From Brachypodium distachyon (taxonomy: Eukaryota > Streptophyta > Magnoliopsida > Poales > Poaceae), in the NCBI RefSeq assembly GCF_000005505.3, contig NC_016133.3, positions 43,985,237 through 44,049,236 on the forward strand: a stretch of DNA of 64,000 nucleotides, written 5' to 3'. The position numbers and the translations under genes are program-made. This document shows, piece by piece, positions 35,658-47,835 of this stretch. Every line of letters starts with the position of its first letter. Position 1 is the stretch's first letter. The notes below the pieces were generated by a model that worked only from the letters and a program-made list of their open reading frames with translations, had not been told where the DNA came from and made no database searches.

Positions 35658-36871
35658 ATGGCGATGCGATGCGCGCTGACCTCCCTCCCCGCGCGCCTCC
35701 GGTCCGCGGCGGCGCCCGCGGCCGTGCGCGCCTTCAGCGACGGCAAGGGCCGCGTGCTCAGCGAGGAGGAGCGCGCCAAGGAGAGCGTCTACATCCAGGT
35801 CCGTCTCATCTCCCCAAATCAAAAGTCAAAACCCTAGCTAACCCCGTCCTTTTGATTGTCCTCTATTATCCGATCTGATATAACTCGTCCGTTTGATCCT
35901 GGCTGGGGGCGGGCGAGCAGAAGATGGAGAGGGAGAGGCTGGAGAAGCTCAAGAAGAAGCAGGAGCAGGAGAAGGCCGACGCCGAGAAGGCCGGCAAGGT
36001 ATAACACGGTGCCCTCTTGCTTACCAGTTTAGGTTTAATAGCCTCGGAAAAGTTAATCAGTTTGCATTCAGACATCCAAATGCTAATTCATGCCGATAGA
36101 TTTAAGTGCCACTACATGATGTTCTGGTCATTTGGAGGTACTGCAACTGTTCGACAACAGCTGCCAAGTGCCAAATTGTTGTTCGTCTCTGGTAGATGCC
36201 GAGCCGATGCGGCTCCAAGGGGTGGGGGTTCGTTCGTCATTGAGAATAGTGTCTAGAGATATTGCCGTGTTTGGGCCAACATGTTCTTTTTGCCAAGTGA
36301 TGTAATGGAGGGGATGCGGATGTCTGAGATTCAGTGTGTGGTCAAGTGAAGCGCTGATGATTATAGAGTGCCTTGCTTCGCTTTATCTTTTTGGTTCAGG
36401 AAATAGCTGCTGCATGATTTAGTTAGGTACCCCTTTTGCCAAAAACATCGCGCTTATTTGGCAGCGCTTCATAGAATTTTCCGAAACAAGCTCGTAATCG
36501 TGCTCTAGTGTACTTATTTCTGTTGCAAACAACTGCTCTGACATTGGTGTTGGATTCCTTCACGATACAGAGCATTGGTTGCGGCAGATTATAGGAATCA
36601 GTTGGTAAACTAAGGCAGCTTTGACAATAAGTAAATTGATAAGATGTATGCGATGTTATAACTTCTGATAACTTTGGATGAAGAGACCTGCATCCTTCAT
36701 TTGTCATGCGTGATGTGTTTCCTATCTAGTTTACTGGACTCTCAGCAGTCGTTACCCTCTATATAGATACAGTTTGCTGTTTTCTGCACCCCATTCACTG
36801 CAAAATTAGTTTGCTCGATGTACTAATACATCTCGTCATCTTACCAGAAGCCCGAGGAGGGATCCAAGTAA
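35658..36871 (+). CDS. mitochondrial F1F0-ATPase inhibitor (IF1-like), 3 exons
   Basis: Small inhibitor of ATP hydrolysis by the mitochondrial F1 motor when the proton gradient falls. Exons: 35658-35798, 35921-35998, 36848-36871, joining to 80 residues. Residues 1-26 are Arg/Ala/Ser-rich without acids, a mitochondrial presequence ending near VRAFS. The inhibitory region GRVLSEEERAKESVYIQKMERERLEKLKKK (about 31-60) matches plant IF1, and the rest is a charged helix ending KKPEEGSK. The last exon codes for only seven residues. There is an in-frame ATG two codons after the start. The resemblance to Arabidopsis At5g04750/At2g27730 is from memory. Confidence 0.85.
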
Positions 36872-37356
36872 GTGTGATTTGCACCTGCCTGAAGGCGACC
36901 TCGTCTCAGGCGCACCTGGTGGACATCTGCAGCTTATAATGTGTGGATATGGAAAAATAAATCCTGTAAAACGTCGACAGCGCTGGCCCATCTGCCATGT
37001 TTTCTGTTTGTCGCGGTCTTGTTCAGGATGTAATCCGTGGACCATACATTGAGAATTCGAGTCTCGTTATCTTTTGTTGGACCGTATGTTGGTGTCCCCC
37101 TTTCTGCATCTGGTTGTATGATGTTGCCACCTGGTTCGTTGGGAGCAGTCCTGCAAGGTTGCACTGGTTGTTGGTTCTGAAGTCTCATGGCTTCATGGAC
37201 TGGCATCAAATTTGGCAAAATCTGGTCATGACATGTTGAAAAGTTAGGTTGGGTTAGTCGTGGTAAGCTTTTTTTTACAGCAAAAGACCTCTTTGTTAAT
37301 TTGAGATGACAGTTATGTCATTAACAACAAGAGTACAATGCTTGGGGAAGGGAGTG

Positions 37357-37452
37357 AAACCTCTAATCAAACACATTTTATGGAAGAAAAAAACCCTGCG
37401 ATTAGAGGTCTCGAGGAGTTTTAATAAAATGTGTTTGAATGATCAGAGGTTA
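37357..37452. repeat. short inverted repeat
   Basis: AACCTCTAATCAAACACATTTTA at the left is matched by TAAAATGTGTTTGAATGATCAGAGGTT at the right, with one small gap. It could be a small MITE; no target duplication is clear. Confidence 0.6.
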
Positions 37453-37540
37453 CCTTTCAATCGATTTGTGATTTTTTTTTAACTGAATACAGGTTTTCAT
37501 CTAATACGTTTCTTTTAAATTATGGCAATTTTTGGAATAA

Positions 37541-37580
37541 CTAGTGGAAATGCCCTTGCGTTGCCACGTCCAACCTCCCC
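37541..37580 (-). mobile_element. Helitron-type 3' terminus
   Basis: On the minus strand the sequence reads ..GTGGCAACGCAAGGGCATTTCCACTAG followed by T: a GTGG..CCAC stem directly before CTAG, then a host T. This is the canonical Helitron 3' end. The element would extend to the right, towards the gene-fragment cluster; its 5' TC end was not located. Confidence 0.45.
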
Positions 37581-38207
37581 AGTCGCGTATGTCTGTTTTG
37601 TCGCCTTTTTTAACTTGGTTATTTTATTTCTTAACCGTCGTTTGTCAAACTTCCCATAAAATTTGTGGGCTCCATAAGTGGTCTAATTTTTTATTAGAGA
37701 TAAGTTGATTCCTAAGGCTAATAAAAATAGAGAAATTTAGAGCGTTGCGAATTTCCTTCTTTTGATAAGAGTGGGCCATCCAAAAGGCTATCACGCTGCC
37801 ATCCGTGTCTAGTGTCCTCTCTGAGCCATGTGTATCGAAAAAAAAAAATCTAAACCGGTAGCGGCTCTTCTCGGGAGGCGATGGTAGTGTGAGAGACGGA
37901 GAACAGATTAAAGATGAGGTGTTTGCATTGGGACATGTTTTTCCTTCTTGAAACTATGTGTCGATCCAAACTGCTGGGATGTCAATTTTTAAAAAAAGAT
38001 AGTCGAATTTTAAGTTTTTTTATTTAGAACAAAATTACAACATCTTGTAAAATTACTCATAGTGAGAGTAATTTAGGTAGAACAAGACATTTTGGTGACA
38101 TGACATGATACTAAATGAAGAAAGAGACGAAGATGGTAAGTAAGATATGTTATCATAAACATCACATAAATCAAGACAAGATGAGTCTACAACCTAATAA
38201 ATTATAC

Positions 38208-38323
38208 TACTCCCTCCGTCCAACAAAAAATGTCTCAAGTTTGTCAAAATTTGAATATATCTAAACATGATTTAGTGTATAGATGCATTCAAATGAGACA
38301 TCATTTGTTGGACGGAGGGAGTA
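38208..38323. mobile_element. Stowaway MITE
   Basis: Ends TACTCCCTCCGTCCAACAAA and TTTGTTGGACGGAGGGAGTA form a near-perfect inverted repeat bordered by TA. A second, more diverged Stowaway-like copy adjoins it (about 38324-38437, starting TACTCCATTCTATAATTCTTGTC). Confidence 0.9.
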
Positions 38324-38477
38324 CTCCATTCTATAATTCTTGTCGAAATATTACATGTATCTAGACGTTTTTTAGATAGATACATTCATTTTTAGCATTT
38401 TTAGGTAAAATTGAGACAATTTAAGTATCGGTGCGGTCAAGTCTCCACGCTCCATCTGCGACCAATCATGCGAGGCG

Positions 38478-39030
38478 ATGATCTCAACCGTCAAAATCCC
38501 CACATCTCGTCCACAGCAAAAGACCTTTTCCTCTCCACACTCCCGTAGCTTTCTTTCCTCTTCCTCCCTCCGCGATCCCGTTCTCTCGCACGCTGCTGCT
38601 CTCACTCACGCGCTGCGCTACCCAACTACGCAAGCTCCAATCAAGCCCGATGTGGCGCTAAAATCTCCTCTACAGCCCACCGCCGCGGTTCCCGTAGCTC
38701 GGCTGCACCGCCGGCGCCTCCTCAATCCCCCAACAGCTCCGCCTCTCACGCGCATCGCCCCCATCGCCCGTCCTGTTCTACCCAGTCGCGTAAAACCCCC
38801 TGCGTTTTCCACCCCGTCCGCAATCGTTGACGTTGAATTTCTGAGGTATGAACTTTTTTGGCTATGCAGCAATTTCCGAGTCTCAAACCAACTTCTTTTG
38901 ATTTTCGGTTTGTACCAGCTCACCATCTAGATCTGGCCCTGAACCTTGGGTCTTGCAGGGGGGGTTGGCTGGCGAGATGAGCCGTGGGCGGTCTCCGGAG
39001 CCGCTGGATTTCTTCATCTGGACTGTCGAG
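38478..39030 (+). pseudogene. captured 5' end of a SAM-domain protein gene
   Basis: A GC-rich leader-like exon ends at a GT donor at 38846. After an acceptor at 38958 comes an exon with ATG at 38977 coding for MSRGRSPEPLDFFIWTVE and ending at a GT donor (39031). This peptide is the N terminus of a conserved plant sterile-alpha-motif protein (recalled from the family). The SAM domain exons that should follow are absent; the next recognisable coding DNA is from lipoyl synthase. The preserved introns show DNA-level copying, perhaps with promoter. Expression of a chimeric transcript is possible. Confidence 0.6.
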
Positions 39031-39656
39031 GTGATAATCTGTAGTGTCGGTGGTTTTCGTCTCTCTTTCAACTGTTACTTGAGTGCTACTTTGATTGAAA
39101 TTTAGTGTACTCCTTTATTTATGTTATACAGTCGATAGATTCTGCAGCTTGCTCTGAACTAAGATAATTTATGGTTGTGGGATTATCATAGGAGGAAACA
39201 TGGTTTGCTTATCTAAAAGGAAACCTTACCGCAGGAGATTGTATCTGGTATCCCTTTATTTCTTTGTATCTAATAAGGTTATATACAAACCGCTTAATCA
39301 TAGTAGAAAATAACAAATCATTCACGACAGTTCAGTTGACCACTCATCCAACCATGGGCAGATTCTACACGAGCTTGGAGTTCAGCAAAGCAACATTGGG
39401 CCTTAATTTGGGTTGTATTGTGTTGACCCTGTGCTGGTTCTTCATCGAGATTGGATTGTGTTCAGCGAGGCTGCGTCGACCGCCGGTGGTGGATGAGTTC
39501 ACTGTTGAAGCGGATGACGACGATGACGAGGAGATGCTGCCGCCGCACGAGCCATTTTGCCGAAACAGTAAGAGCTCTAAAGGTTTGTCCTCGTGCCTTA
39601 GTGTGGTAATTAAATTAGTGAAACTACCATGTGATAATTTTGGGTGTTCTGTTCAG

Positions 39657-39814
39657 GAGTTGAAGCCTGAGATATTGGTGGAGTGTCTAACTTCAGATTT
39701 TCTAGGTGACCTGGAGGGGGTTGCATCTTTGGCGAACTCCGGTCTAGATGTGTATGCCCACAATATTGAAACTGTGAGGAGTCTGCAGAGAGTAGTTAGA
39801 GATCCTCGAGCAGG
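39657..39814 (+). pseudogene. captured internal exon of lipoyl synthase
   Basis: Between an AG acceptor and a GT donor lies a 158-nt exon coding for [18 protein letters not shown]...[19 protein letters not shown]. This is a mid-protein segment of plant lipoyl synthase (radical-SAM LipA family). Upstream and downstream exons, including the Cys cluster, are missing. It lies in an open frame that begins at 39264 with unrelated sequence ([16 protein letters not shown]...), so a chimeric reading frame exists, but the lipoyl part cannot be functional. Confidence 0.85.
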
Positions 39815-40887
39815 GTAATGTGCTTCTCTGTCTTTTCATGTTGCTCTGTCTATTCTGGAATTTGAAATTCTACTATATGGTCCCAAAAAATATTTTGCTG
39901 TTGAAGGGACAAGAGTTTTTCTAATATAATATCGAATAAGTATAGTATGAAAATATCTATCATGATGGATTAAATAAAACTAATTTAGAATCGTAGATGT
40001 TGATAGATTGTTTTATAAACCTGGTCAAAGTTTGACTTAGGAAAAAGTTAGGACTTATTACATTTGGGAACAGAGGTAGTAGAAGATAATTTTGCATTTA
40101 TTCTTGCCAATGTGATTATTCTTAGCTTGATCATTGACTGTAAACCCATTTCCATCATGATTGCTCTGTTCATATTTAAGTTGGCACTTGAGATGAGAGA
40201 TGAGATCATGGGTGCATAATTAATCCGGTGGTTTAAATTTTCCTCCGTTTAATTCTGTTATTCAGGGTTTGAGCTAAGCATTTTTTTTGCTTGCTGCTTA
40301 GCTACGGTTGAGTGCTTGAATTTCATTTCTATGTTTACATGCATATCATGTTATTTTTGTAAGTTTACAGTTTAACCATAAATTTAGAGTACTAAGACAC
40401 ATAAAACCAATCAGGCAATGAATTAACTTTAGTCTAAAGCTGGCCTTAAAAGTTGTTCAGAATATAGTCGAATACTTTCTTTTGTATAGCATAGATAGTC
40501 AGATGCAATTAGCAGATGGTTGTTCATCAACTTAGTAAGGTATATTGATTTCAGCGTGGCATTAGCATATAGTTACCAATTTTATCTTGTGGTACATTGT
40601 ATAGTGGCCAATATTACCAGCAAGATAAAGACATGAGTTGGTTGATCTCTTCTCTACATCAGATATATAGCAGGAGGTAAATTTTATTTTCTGATCTGGT
40701 TCCAGTGTTAGAAGCTGATTTTTGATATACTCCTACTGTGCATATTTCCTATTTTGTTCTAGCAAAATATGTATATTCTGTGCTGTTAGAGTGAATAACT
40801 CAATGCAGCATCTGTGAATCAACGCACCATATAGTTTAGTTTTTATTTTTCATCCACTCAGTTGGTGATTTTGATGACTTGTTGCAG
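39815..40887. other. non-coding stretch between captured fragments
   Basis: AT-rich; may include flanking intron DNA of the lipoyl synthase and BEACH donors. No coding segment recognised. Confidence 0.4.
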
Positions 40888-41610
<723 letters not shown>

Positions 41611-42027
41611 TGATGGATGGGACTCTCCTCAGCGTGTCTCACGGTACGTAATCGATCTCTTCCTGGGGTGGGCGAAGCGAGCGTGGAAAGTGATGATCGA
41701 TCTATTCCTGGGGCCTTCCTGCAAGGTAAAATTCTCTCTTTTTCTCACCAAAAAGAACAGAAGCAGCAAGGAACAGCATATTTAGGCACTGTCTGACGTG
41801 GATTTGTACAAATCCACATTACTTATTTCGGGGCGGAGGGTGTATTACTAATGCTACTATCGTTGAAAGTGAGACCACTCGTTTACCATATTTAATTTAG
41901 CCCAATACTGTCATAACAAGAGGCATAATATAACCAAACAGAAATAGGAAGACCCACACCAATTGCATACCCAATACCACAATAAGCCACAACATCATAT
42001 CCTGATTCCTTACAAGGTTGTCCTAAG

Positions 42028-42330
42028 AGGGAGCATACAGAATCTGCTCCTGTAATCTACAAGTAGGGCATCATGGCATTGCGCATTATTTCTAAGACCA
42101 GATAACTTGTCCAAATTCAAGAGCGGGCACACAAAATCTGCTCCGGTATCTACAAACAGGGCATCACGGCAATGTTTCTAAGACCAGATGATTTGTCCTA
42201 ATTCGAGAGGGAAAGTACAAAATCTGCTAGTGTAATCTACAAGCAGGGTGTCAAGACATTGTTTGTAAGACCAGACCAGATGTTTTGTCGTAATGCAAGG
42301 GGATGCTGGCTCGTGAGCATACAAAACTTG
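42028..42330. repeat. degenerate tandem repeat
   Basis: Three full and one partial copy of a unit of 83-103 bp containing CACAAAATCTGCTCCGGTATCTACAAACAGGGCATC..TCTAAGACCAGAT..TTGTCC, starting near 42028, 42123, 42206 and 42309. It may derive from intron DNA of the stomatin-like donor. Confidence 0.7.
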
Positions 42331-42415
42331 AGACAGACCAGAAAGCACCAAACTATCAACTAGTAAAACAGCAGCAGCACATCACCAAAAGGGGAGGTGA
42401 ACATGAGGGGTATAC

Positions 42416-42477
42416 CTTGACGTAGGACGCCGTCGATCTGGATGGAGACGTTGTCCTTGGTGATGGCGGACTGGTCG
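42416..42477 (-). pseudogene. stomatin-like protein fragment, downstream part
   Basis: On the minus strand: PDQSAITKDNVSIQIDGVL, then CTACGTCAAG/GTATAC. The conserved family residues LYVK would need two more bases, so there is a 2-bp deletion just before the exon end. This is the Band-7/SPFH domain of plant mitochondrial stomatin-like proteins. The matching upstream part lies at 47372-47482, separated by the 4.9-kb element. Confidence 0.8.
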
Positions 42478-43079
42478 GGCCAAACCTCCGGTGCCGATAA
42501 CGCTATCTCGCCCCACCGTGTGTACCGTCGGATCCAGCTGTGCGCTGCATCGGAGGGCCCAGAAAAAGAGCCGGCTTGTGAAGTGTGAACCCTGTGCGTG
42601 TGATGTGACTAATTTCCTAGGCCTGTTGGTCTGTACAGGGACGTCTTGTCTTGTCGCATGGCCCACAACCGTGGCAGGCTGCCTGTACTTGTGAGCAAGA
42701 TGTTAGTGCTGCAAGATATTTTTACTTCACTCCCCCGTCTACTTCTTCTTCTCGGTAGTCGTGTTCCTCCATTGCTGCCTCTCTTTTCTCTTTCTTTGTT
42801 CTTTTTGTTCCTCCACTTTTCAGGATTCTTTACCTTTATTGGAGTATAGATTTGTGAATCGGTACTGCCTCCCCACACCGCCTCCGTTTTAATCTCGATG
42901 CACTTTCTTTCTTCAATCTCGTCGCGTACATGTACTCGAGGAGCATGAGCCGACAGGTTCGATTTGCTGCGAAATATTCATGAATCTGTATATATTGTGC
43001 CGCGCATGATGTATTTTCTTGTATGTTTTAGGATTGTGTCCTCGTTTTATTTTGGAAGTTTTTGTTTCCAAGCATAGAT

Positions 43080-43445
43080 GAGTCTTTCAAAGGTACGGAT
43101 CTCGTTCCGGCTAAAGTACTTCCATGATTTTTTTCTGAAAACGTACATTAGTTTGAATCCACTACCATGAGCACTTTCTTTAAGAATGTACTATCCAGTA
43201 CTGCAATTGTACAAGTAATTAGAAAGTTCTGTACATGAGTTTGAGTTCTTGAAAGGTACGGATCTTGTTCTGGCCTATGTAGTTCTATAAATTTTTCTAA
43301 ATGAACTATCCAGTACTGGACTTGTACAAGTAATTAGAAAGTTCTGTACATGATGTACAAGTACTTGTTTAGTAACAGGGCATGGATCTCGTTCTGGCCT
43401 CTGTTTTAAAATCTACTATCGGCCAGTACTGTGCTTGTTCAACTA
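43080..43445. repeat. degenerate tandem repeat inside the MULE
   Basis: Three diverged copies of a unit of about 120-165 bp beginning AAAGGTACGGATCTCGTTCTGG (43087, 43253, 43378) and containing ATCCAGTACTG..TTGTACAAGTAATTAGAAAGTTCTGTACATGA. Confidence 0.75.
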
Positions 43446-44011
43446 ATTTCGGAAATTTCCTGCCAAAGTATTTTGGGATAACTTAATGGGTACTTCTACT
43501 TACCCTCCCCAAAGTACTTGGGTCGTTTATTAGGTAACTCCATTATGGACAATTTCAGTACCTGAGGAGTAATGCCAGTACTCAAGTACTTTCTGTCCAA
43601 TAAATGCTATCGTACTACCAATTGGGTACATCCAGTACTCTAAGTAATTTGTTTCTTATACTTATAATATCTTCTTTCATTTATACTATTGGATTAGTAG
43701 TACATCTTTGTTCTCCCCATTGCAGACAGTGCAATTGCTTTTTTTCTTTCCACTGTCACCAAATGTACTAACTAATCCCTCACTTGTAAGTTACGAAGCA
43801 GCAGGCACATATGTGTATACTTGTACTTTTCATTCTAGTAAGTCTTAATGTGTACTATCTTCCTTCAATACACGTACATGTAGTGCTACTCTCAATTTAA
43901 CCACTTATTTCCCATTATAACCAGACTCTGAACAATAACAATATGTTAATTACAGATGTACTTGTACTTTTATAATTTCAAACATCATATGAGTTACATT
44001 GATTGATACAG

Positions 44012-44176
44012 GCAGCTAGCGAGTATGCGACAGAATACAATAGCAATGAGGACAGTCTTCAACTTATAGGTCAGCGACATCGAGAACATCAACAGATTAT
44101 CAAGAAGTTTAATGAAGTGAAGAGGCAGTGTATTAGGGAGATAGGATTTGGTTGGACACTTGAGGTGCCACTATGA
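44012..44176 (+). other. exon-like open segment in the MULE
   Basis: After an AG acceptor, 54 sense codons run to a TGA at 44174-44176. The peptide is hydrophilic (..HQQIIKKFNEVKRQCIREIGFGWTLEVPL). The REIGFG string faintly resembles the N-terminal region of Ulp1-protease-like proteins carried by plant MULEs; this is weak and no catalytic domain is present. Confidence 0.3.
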
Positions 44177-46532
44177 AGATGTACTGGCCTCGCATGTTAC
44201 TACTTCTCAGTTTGTATGGATTTGGCTTTCTTTCAGTTCGGAACTTTAACTTCAGCTCTCTTTGTGTTCTTCCATATAAGACCATGGATTTAGTATAAGG
44301 TACATATGAAAGTACTATGTACCTTCTTCTTGTTCGGTATAAATTAACTACATCTGACTTTGTTGTTGTGTACAATATTGTTCTTCCATGTACTTTACTT
44401 CTTACATAATTAGATGAATCCTGTTCAACCAAAAAAACTCGAAGAGTCAATAAGATGTGCAAAAATGTTTATGTAACCAATCTTTGACAGTTGTCAAATA
44501 TGAAAACTTCATCTATGCTTTACCTGTTCTAACTCCTGTGACTAATGTGCTGATTCCTCACGCGACCTTCTTCCCAATAACTCTTCTACTCGACTGTGTC
44601 CCCGGGTGTTGAGTCTGAAGACATGAACCAAACAACCATAACTCAGGTTTTGTTTGCGATTAGCTTAGGTCATCCAACAATACAGAAAGGACCACTTGTA
44701 ATTAAGGTCGCATCGCACCGGTCGCAAAGGTGTTTTCAGCCACAACATACACGTCATGACAGTGCAAGACGTTCTTGCATGAAAAGCATGTACAATTATG
44801 TACATACTACAATGCATATGATCGTCAACAAACTCATGGACCATATATACCTAAAGTACTTCCCTGCATAATTGTTCAGAATAGACTTCAATCATCCATA
44901 TAGTTCTTACATACCCCAACTTAAGTCTATGGTGCGATCATCCATACAGTACTTACGTACTACAAAATAAGTTCAACTGACCAACCATAGTTTCAATCAT
45001 CCCAGAATGTAAGTACCATTAAACAAAAATATATCCTTCGTTCCACATATCATGCAGAATGTATCATGTTCCTTCCGGTCTTTAGAAAGTACTCGCTCCT
45101 TCACTCATCTCCGGATCTTGCATTTCTTCTTGCTGCTTCTATGCTTTGCTCCCGTACGTTTTCCCTGTGAACTTCCTTCTTTGGTACACCCTGACACCAA
45201 GAATTTCAACTGAAGAATCTACAGATAGGAATAGAATTAGCGATATGGACAGTACACTCGTCGTTCATTATGACAAGTTCACAGAAACATTTGTTTACGA
45301 AACAAGAAAATAAATACATGGCAACCACACACTATTAATGTTTGCATTGTTCCGTAACACAACATCCTTCTTAGGGCCTGGTTTGCATCTATAATTGTGA
45401 CTCCTTCCGTACCGGAACCCAAAACCAACTTCCCAGGAGTAAAGGTTGAAATATTCATAAGCCTTAGGCAAAGTGTCAAAGAATAGACAAATTTGAGAAG
45501 ATAATATATTTTCACTTTTCCTTAGTGTGAATCCTCGCAGTGCAGTCTCAAGAGGACTATTTCTATACCAGGTACGGAAGGGTGTACTGATAGTCCACCT
45601 TCAAACTTTCTCCTATCAAGTCACAATAAAAATAATACTACAATTACAACTCAATAAATTAGGTTTCCGACAGTATGTAACTTCAATTAAGTATAGTTCT
45701 CTAGTTGTGCTATTATCAACCTGAAATTATAGAACTATGTACCTCTAATCAAAATGGGATACTCATAATAGTAATATTGAACTGTTCTCAACAAGTACTG
45801 AATTATAAGTTCAGAGTTTAACTTTGATGTAATAATTGTATGCATGAATTATGATTTGAAATTGGATTATTTTCTCACTGTATTGAACTATGTACTGAAT
45901 GTCCCCATGTTAGTACAATGTATTAAAGATGTCACTCTGTTTATTTCTAGACTTCTGAAACTATGTACTCCATATGGACAAATGTACTGGATGTGTCTTA
46001 TAATGTTTTGGGCTGGAAAAACAAACTCAGTGACAACTGATATTCAAAATGGATATTAAGCACCATCATGTGTTTTATGAACTGCTTCATTTCAACTCTA
46101 AAACCTTAAACAAACAACTTATATTCCAAGTACTCTTGCAATCTGAGTACAATGTACTGAACACCACACATACGTACTTTCGTTCTCAAAGTATGAAATT
46201 ATGTACTCTAAATCGAAATGAATACTACAGAAAAACAGATATTAATACAGATACTTCCATGTACTGGAGGCCGCGCCGATGGTCCGGCTTCAAAATTTTC
46301 CTATGTATTTACATACAATGTGACAAACTTGTTATAGACAGTGAATGGACAGATCTTATAATTATGCACATATTCTCTAAATTAAATTAGAGACGAGTTA
46401 AACGTATGACCTTGTTATAATCGAACTGAAATTTATATATGCAATGAAAACAAGGTACCCATGGGTACAATGCTATGTACCGCCGAATTTATAAGTTGAT
46501 TTCTCAATGTACAATTATCTGATGTTTTCGAT

Positions 46533-46731
46533 CAACTGCAGAGGTGTACGTAACAGGACTACATCAGTACTCAAATTTGAAATTGAGGATGGAGCAAAAC
46601 GAACCTTTTAGATGAGGCCGAAAAACCACTCTCAACTGCGGAGGTGTACGTAACAGGAGTACATCAGTACTCAAATTTAAAATTGAGGATGGAGCAAAAC
46701 GAACCTTTTAGATGAGGCGGAAAAACCACTC
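46533..46731. repeat. 100-bp tandem duplication inside the MULE
   Basis: CAACTGCAGAGGTGTACGTAACAGGACTACATCAGTACTC and the following bases up to the AAAAACCACTC word repeat at exactly 100 bp with only a handful of differences, so this is a recent event. Confidence 0.93.
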
Positions 46732-47371
46732 CAAACTTCCACCGATCCTTCAGGAAGTTGTACACTGTAATCTCCCCCATCAGTTCCTCCGCCACCGACA
46801 TTTCTGCCAGGAGCTGCGCTGCAGGATGAAGAACAACCATCTGGTACCCCTGGTTCCATCGATCTACAAACAATGGTCGATGTACAAAATAATCTTCAAA
46901 CGAAAATAGACGAGTGCTACAAATTTGAATCCATGAGACCGAAGATGTACTGGTCCGCGTACGTCCATGGACTGTCCATGCACAGTACTTCTCTTGATTC
47001 ACGAAATCGTACAGAACATCAGCATCGAGAGAAAGAAGAACAATCTTGAAGAAATTACAGTGGAGAAAAGAGAGGACGTGAGTTCCAGACTGAGATCTGG
47101 AGGAAGAAGAAGAGATATTTGTCCCGGTCTGTGGCTCTCTCTCTCTCCTTTATCTGTAATAAAACAATACTTGTCAGTCCTCTGTGAAAAGCATGGGCCA
47201 TGTCTAATCAGATGGACCCACGGGCCTGCAGAGCTAACCTTGGACGGGACACGTTAATTCAGTCTAAAGGATTTCGGACCTATTTGAGCATTACTGGCAC
47301 ACATCCCCACGAAGGATCGGACGTTACGCACGATAGGGCGAGATCGCGTTAGCGGTACAGCCTCCGCTCTC

Positions 47372-47482
47372 GACTGGTCGGGCATGGGAATGGCCTCCTC
47401 CTTGAGCGAGTGCACGTAGGCGATGCGGTCGACGACGGGGACGAGCGCGTGGATCCCGGAGCCGAGCGTCCTTTGGTACTTG
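47372..47482 (-). pseudogene. stomatin-like protein fragment, upstream part
   Basis: Minus strand: [37 protein letters not shown], then the sequence enters the MULE. It abuts the family motif PDQSAITKDN continued at 42477. Homology starts abruptly at about 47482, so the 5' end of the gene was never copied or has been lost. Confidence 0.85.
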
Positions 47483-47579
47483 TTATCGTGGAGTTAGGAA
47501 TCCTGATATATCTCTTCCTTGGAGCATCGTGATTGGGGTGCTGGGCCTGGGGCGAGCCGCCTGACAGGCGACGAAAATT

Positions 47580-47835
47580 TTGTGTACAGGTATATTGTAT
47601 GATATGTAGTACTAGCACACAAGATTCCAAAAGAAAAACATCTAAACTAACGCACGAACATTATGGTGAGCACGCAAGGATCAATAATGTGAGGACTTGG
47701 TACACACACGCTTGAGACGTCGAACCTGAGTTTTTTTTTTACCGCGGTTAAAATTATATGCGTGGCTTTGCCAAATATGAACGCGTGATGTGGGTGTGTG
47801 ATACCCAGTACGTGATCCGATAACGACAGATTATA
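47580..47835. repeat. segmental duplicate of 52915-53190
   Basis: Shared words in the same order and orientation: GTACAGGTATATTGTAT, CAAGATT..AAA..CATCTAAACT, GGTGAGCACG, GGACTTGGTA.ACACAC, TGAGACGTC.AACCTGAG, a T-run, ACC.CGGTT and GTGATCCGATAACGACAG. Both copies lie upstream of a copy of the small membrane-protein gene. Confidence 0.8.

Larger units (their letters stand above)
36872..38440. other. intergenic, repeat-rich
   Basis: After the IF1 3' region the DNA becomes AT-rich. It holds an inverted repeat at 37357-37452, a Helitron-type 3' end at 37541 and Stowaway elements near 38208-38437. No gene was recognised. Confidence 0.5.
42478..47371. mobile_element. Mutator-like element, 4.9 kb, no intact transposase
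   Basis: Bordered by identical 9-mers GACTGGTCG (42469-42477 and 47372-47380). Aligned from those borders, the two termini (right one inverted) match strongly from base 12: TAACGC, ATCTCGCCC, CGTG.GTA and GATCC all fall at the same offsets. The outermost 11 bases have diverged. A 9-bp duplication with long inverted ends is the MULE signature. The inside is AT-rich with many GTAC words, two sets of tandem repeats and only short frames; no MURA transposase was seen. It is either deleted or non-autonomous. Confidence 0.78.

Noticed and set aside
41795..41847. Possible Stowaway MITE (GTGGATTTGTACAAATCCAC...GGGGCGGAGGG)
   Set aside because: Only one end is recognisable; at most a truncated relic, so not listed as an element.
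44133..44871. Frames of 91-109 codons in the 4.9-kb MULE as transposase
   Set aside because: No MURA, DDE or zinc-finger features; AT-rich chance frames.
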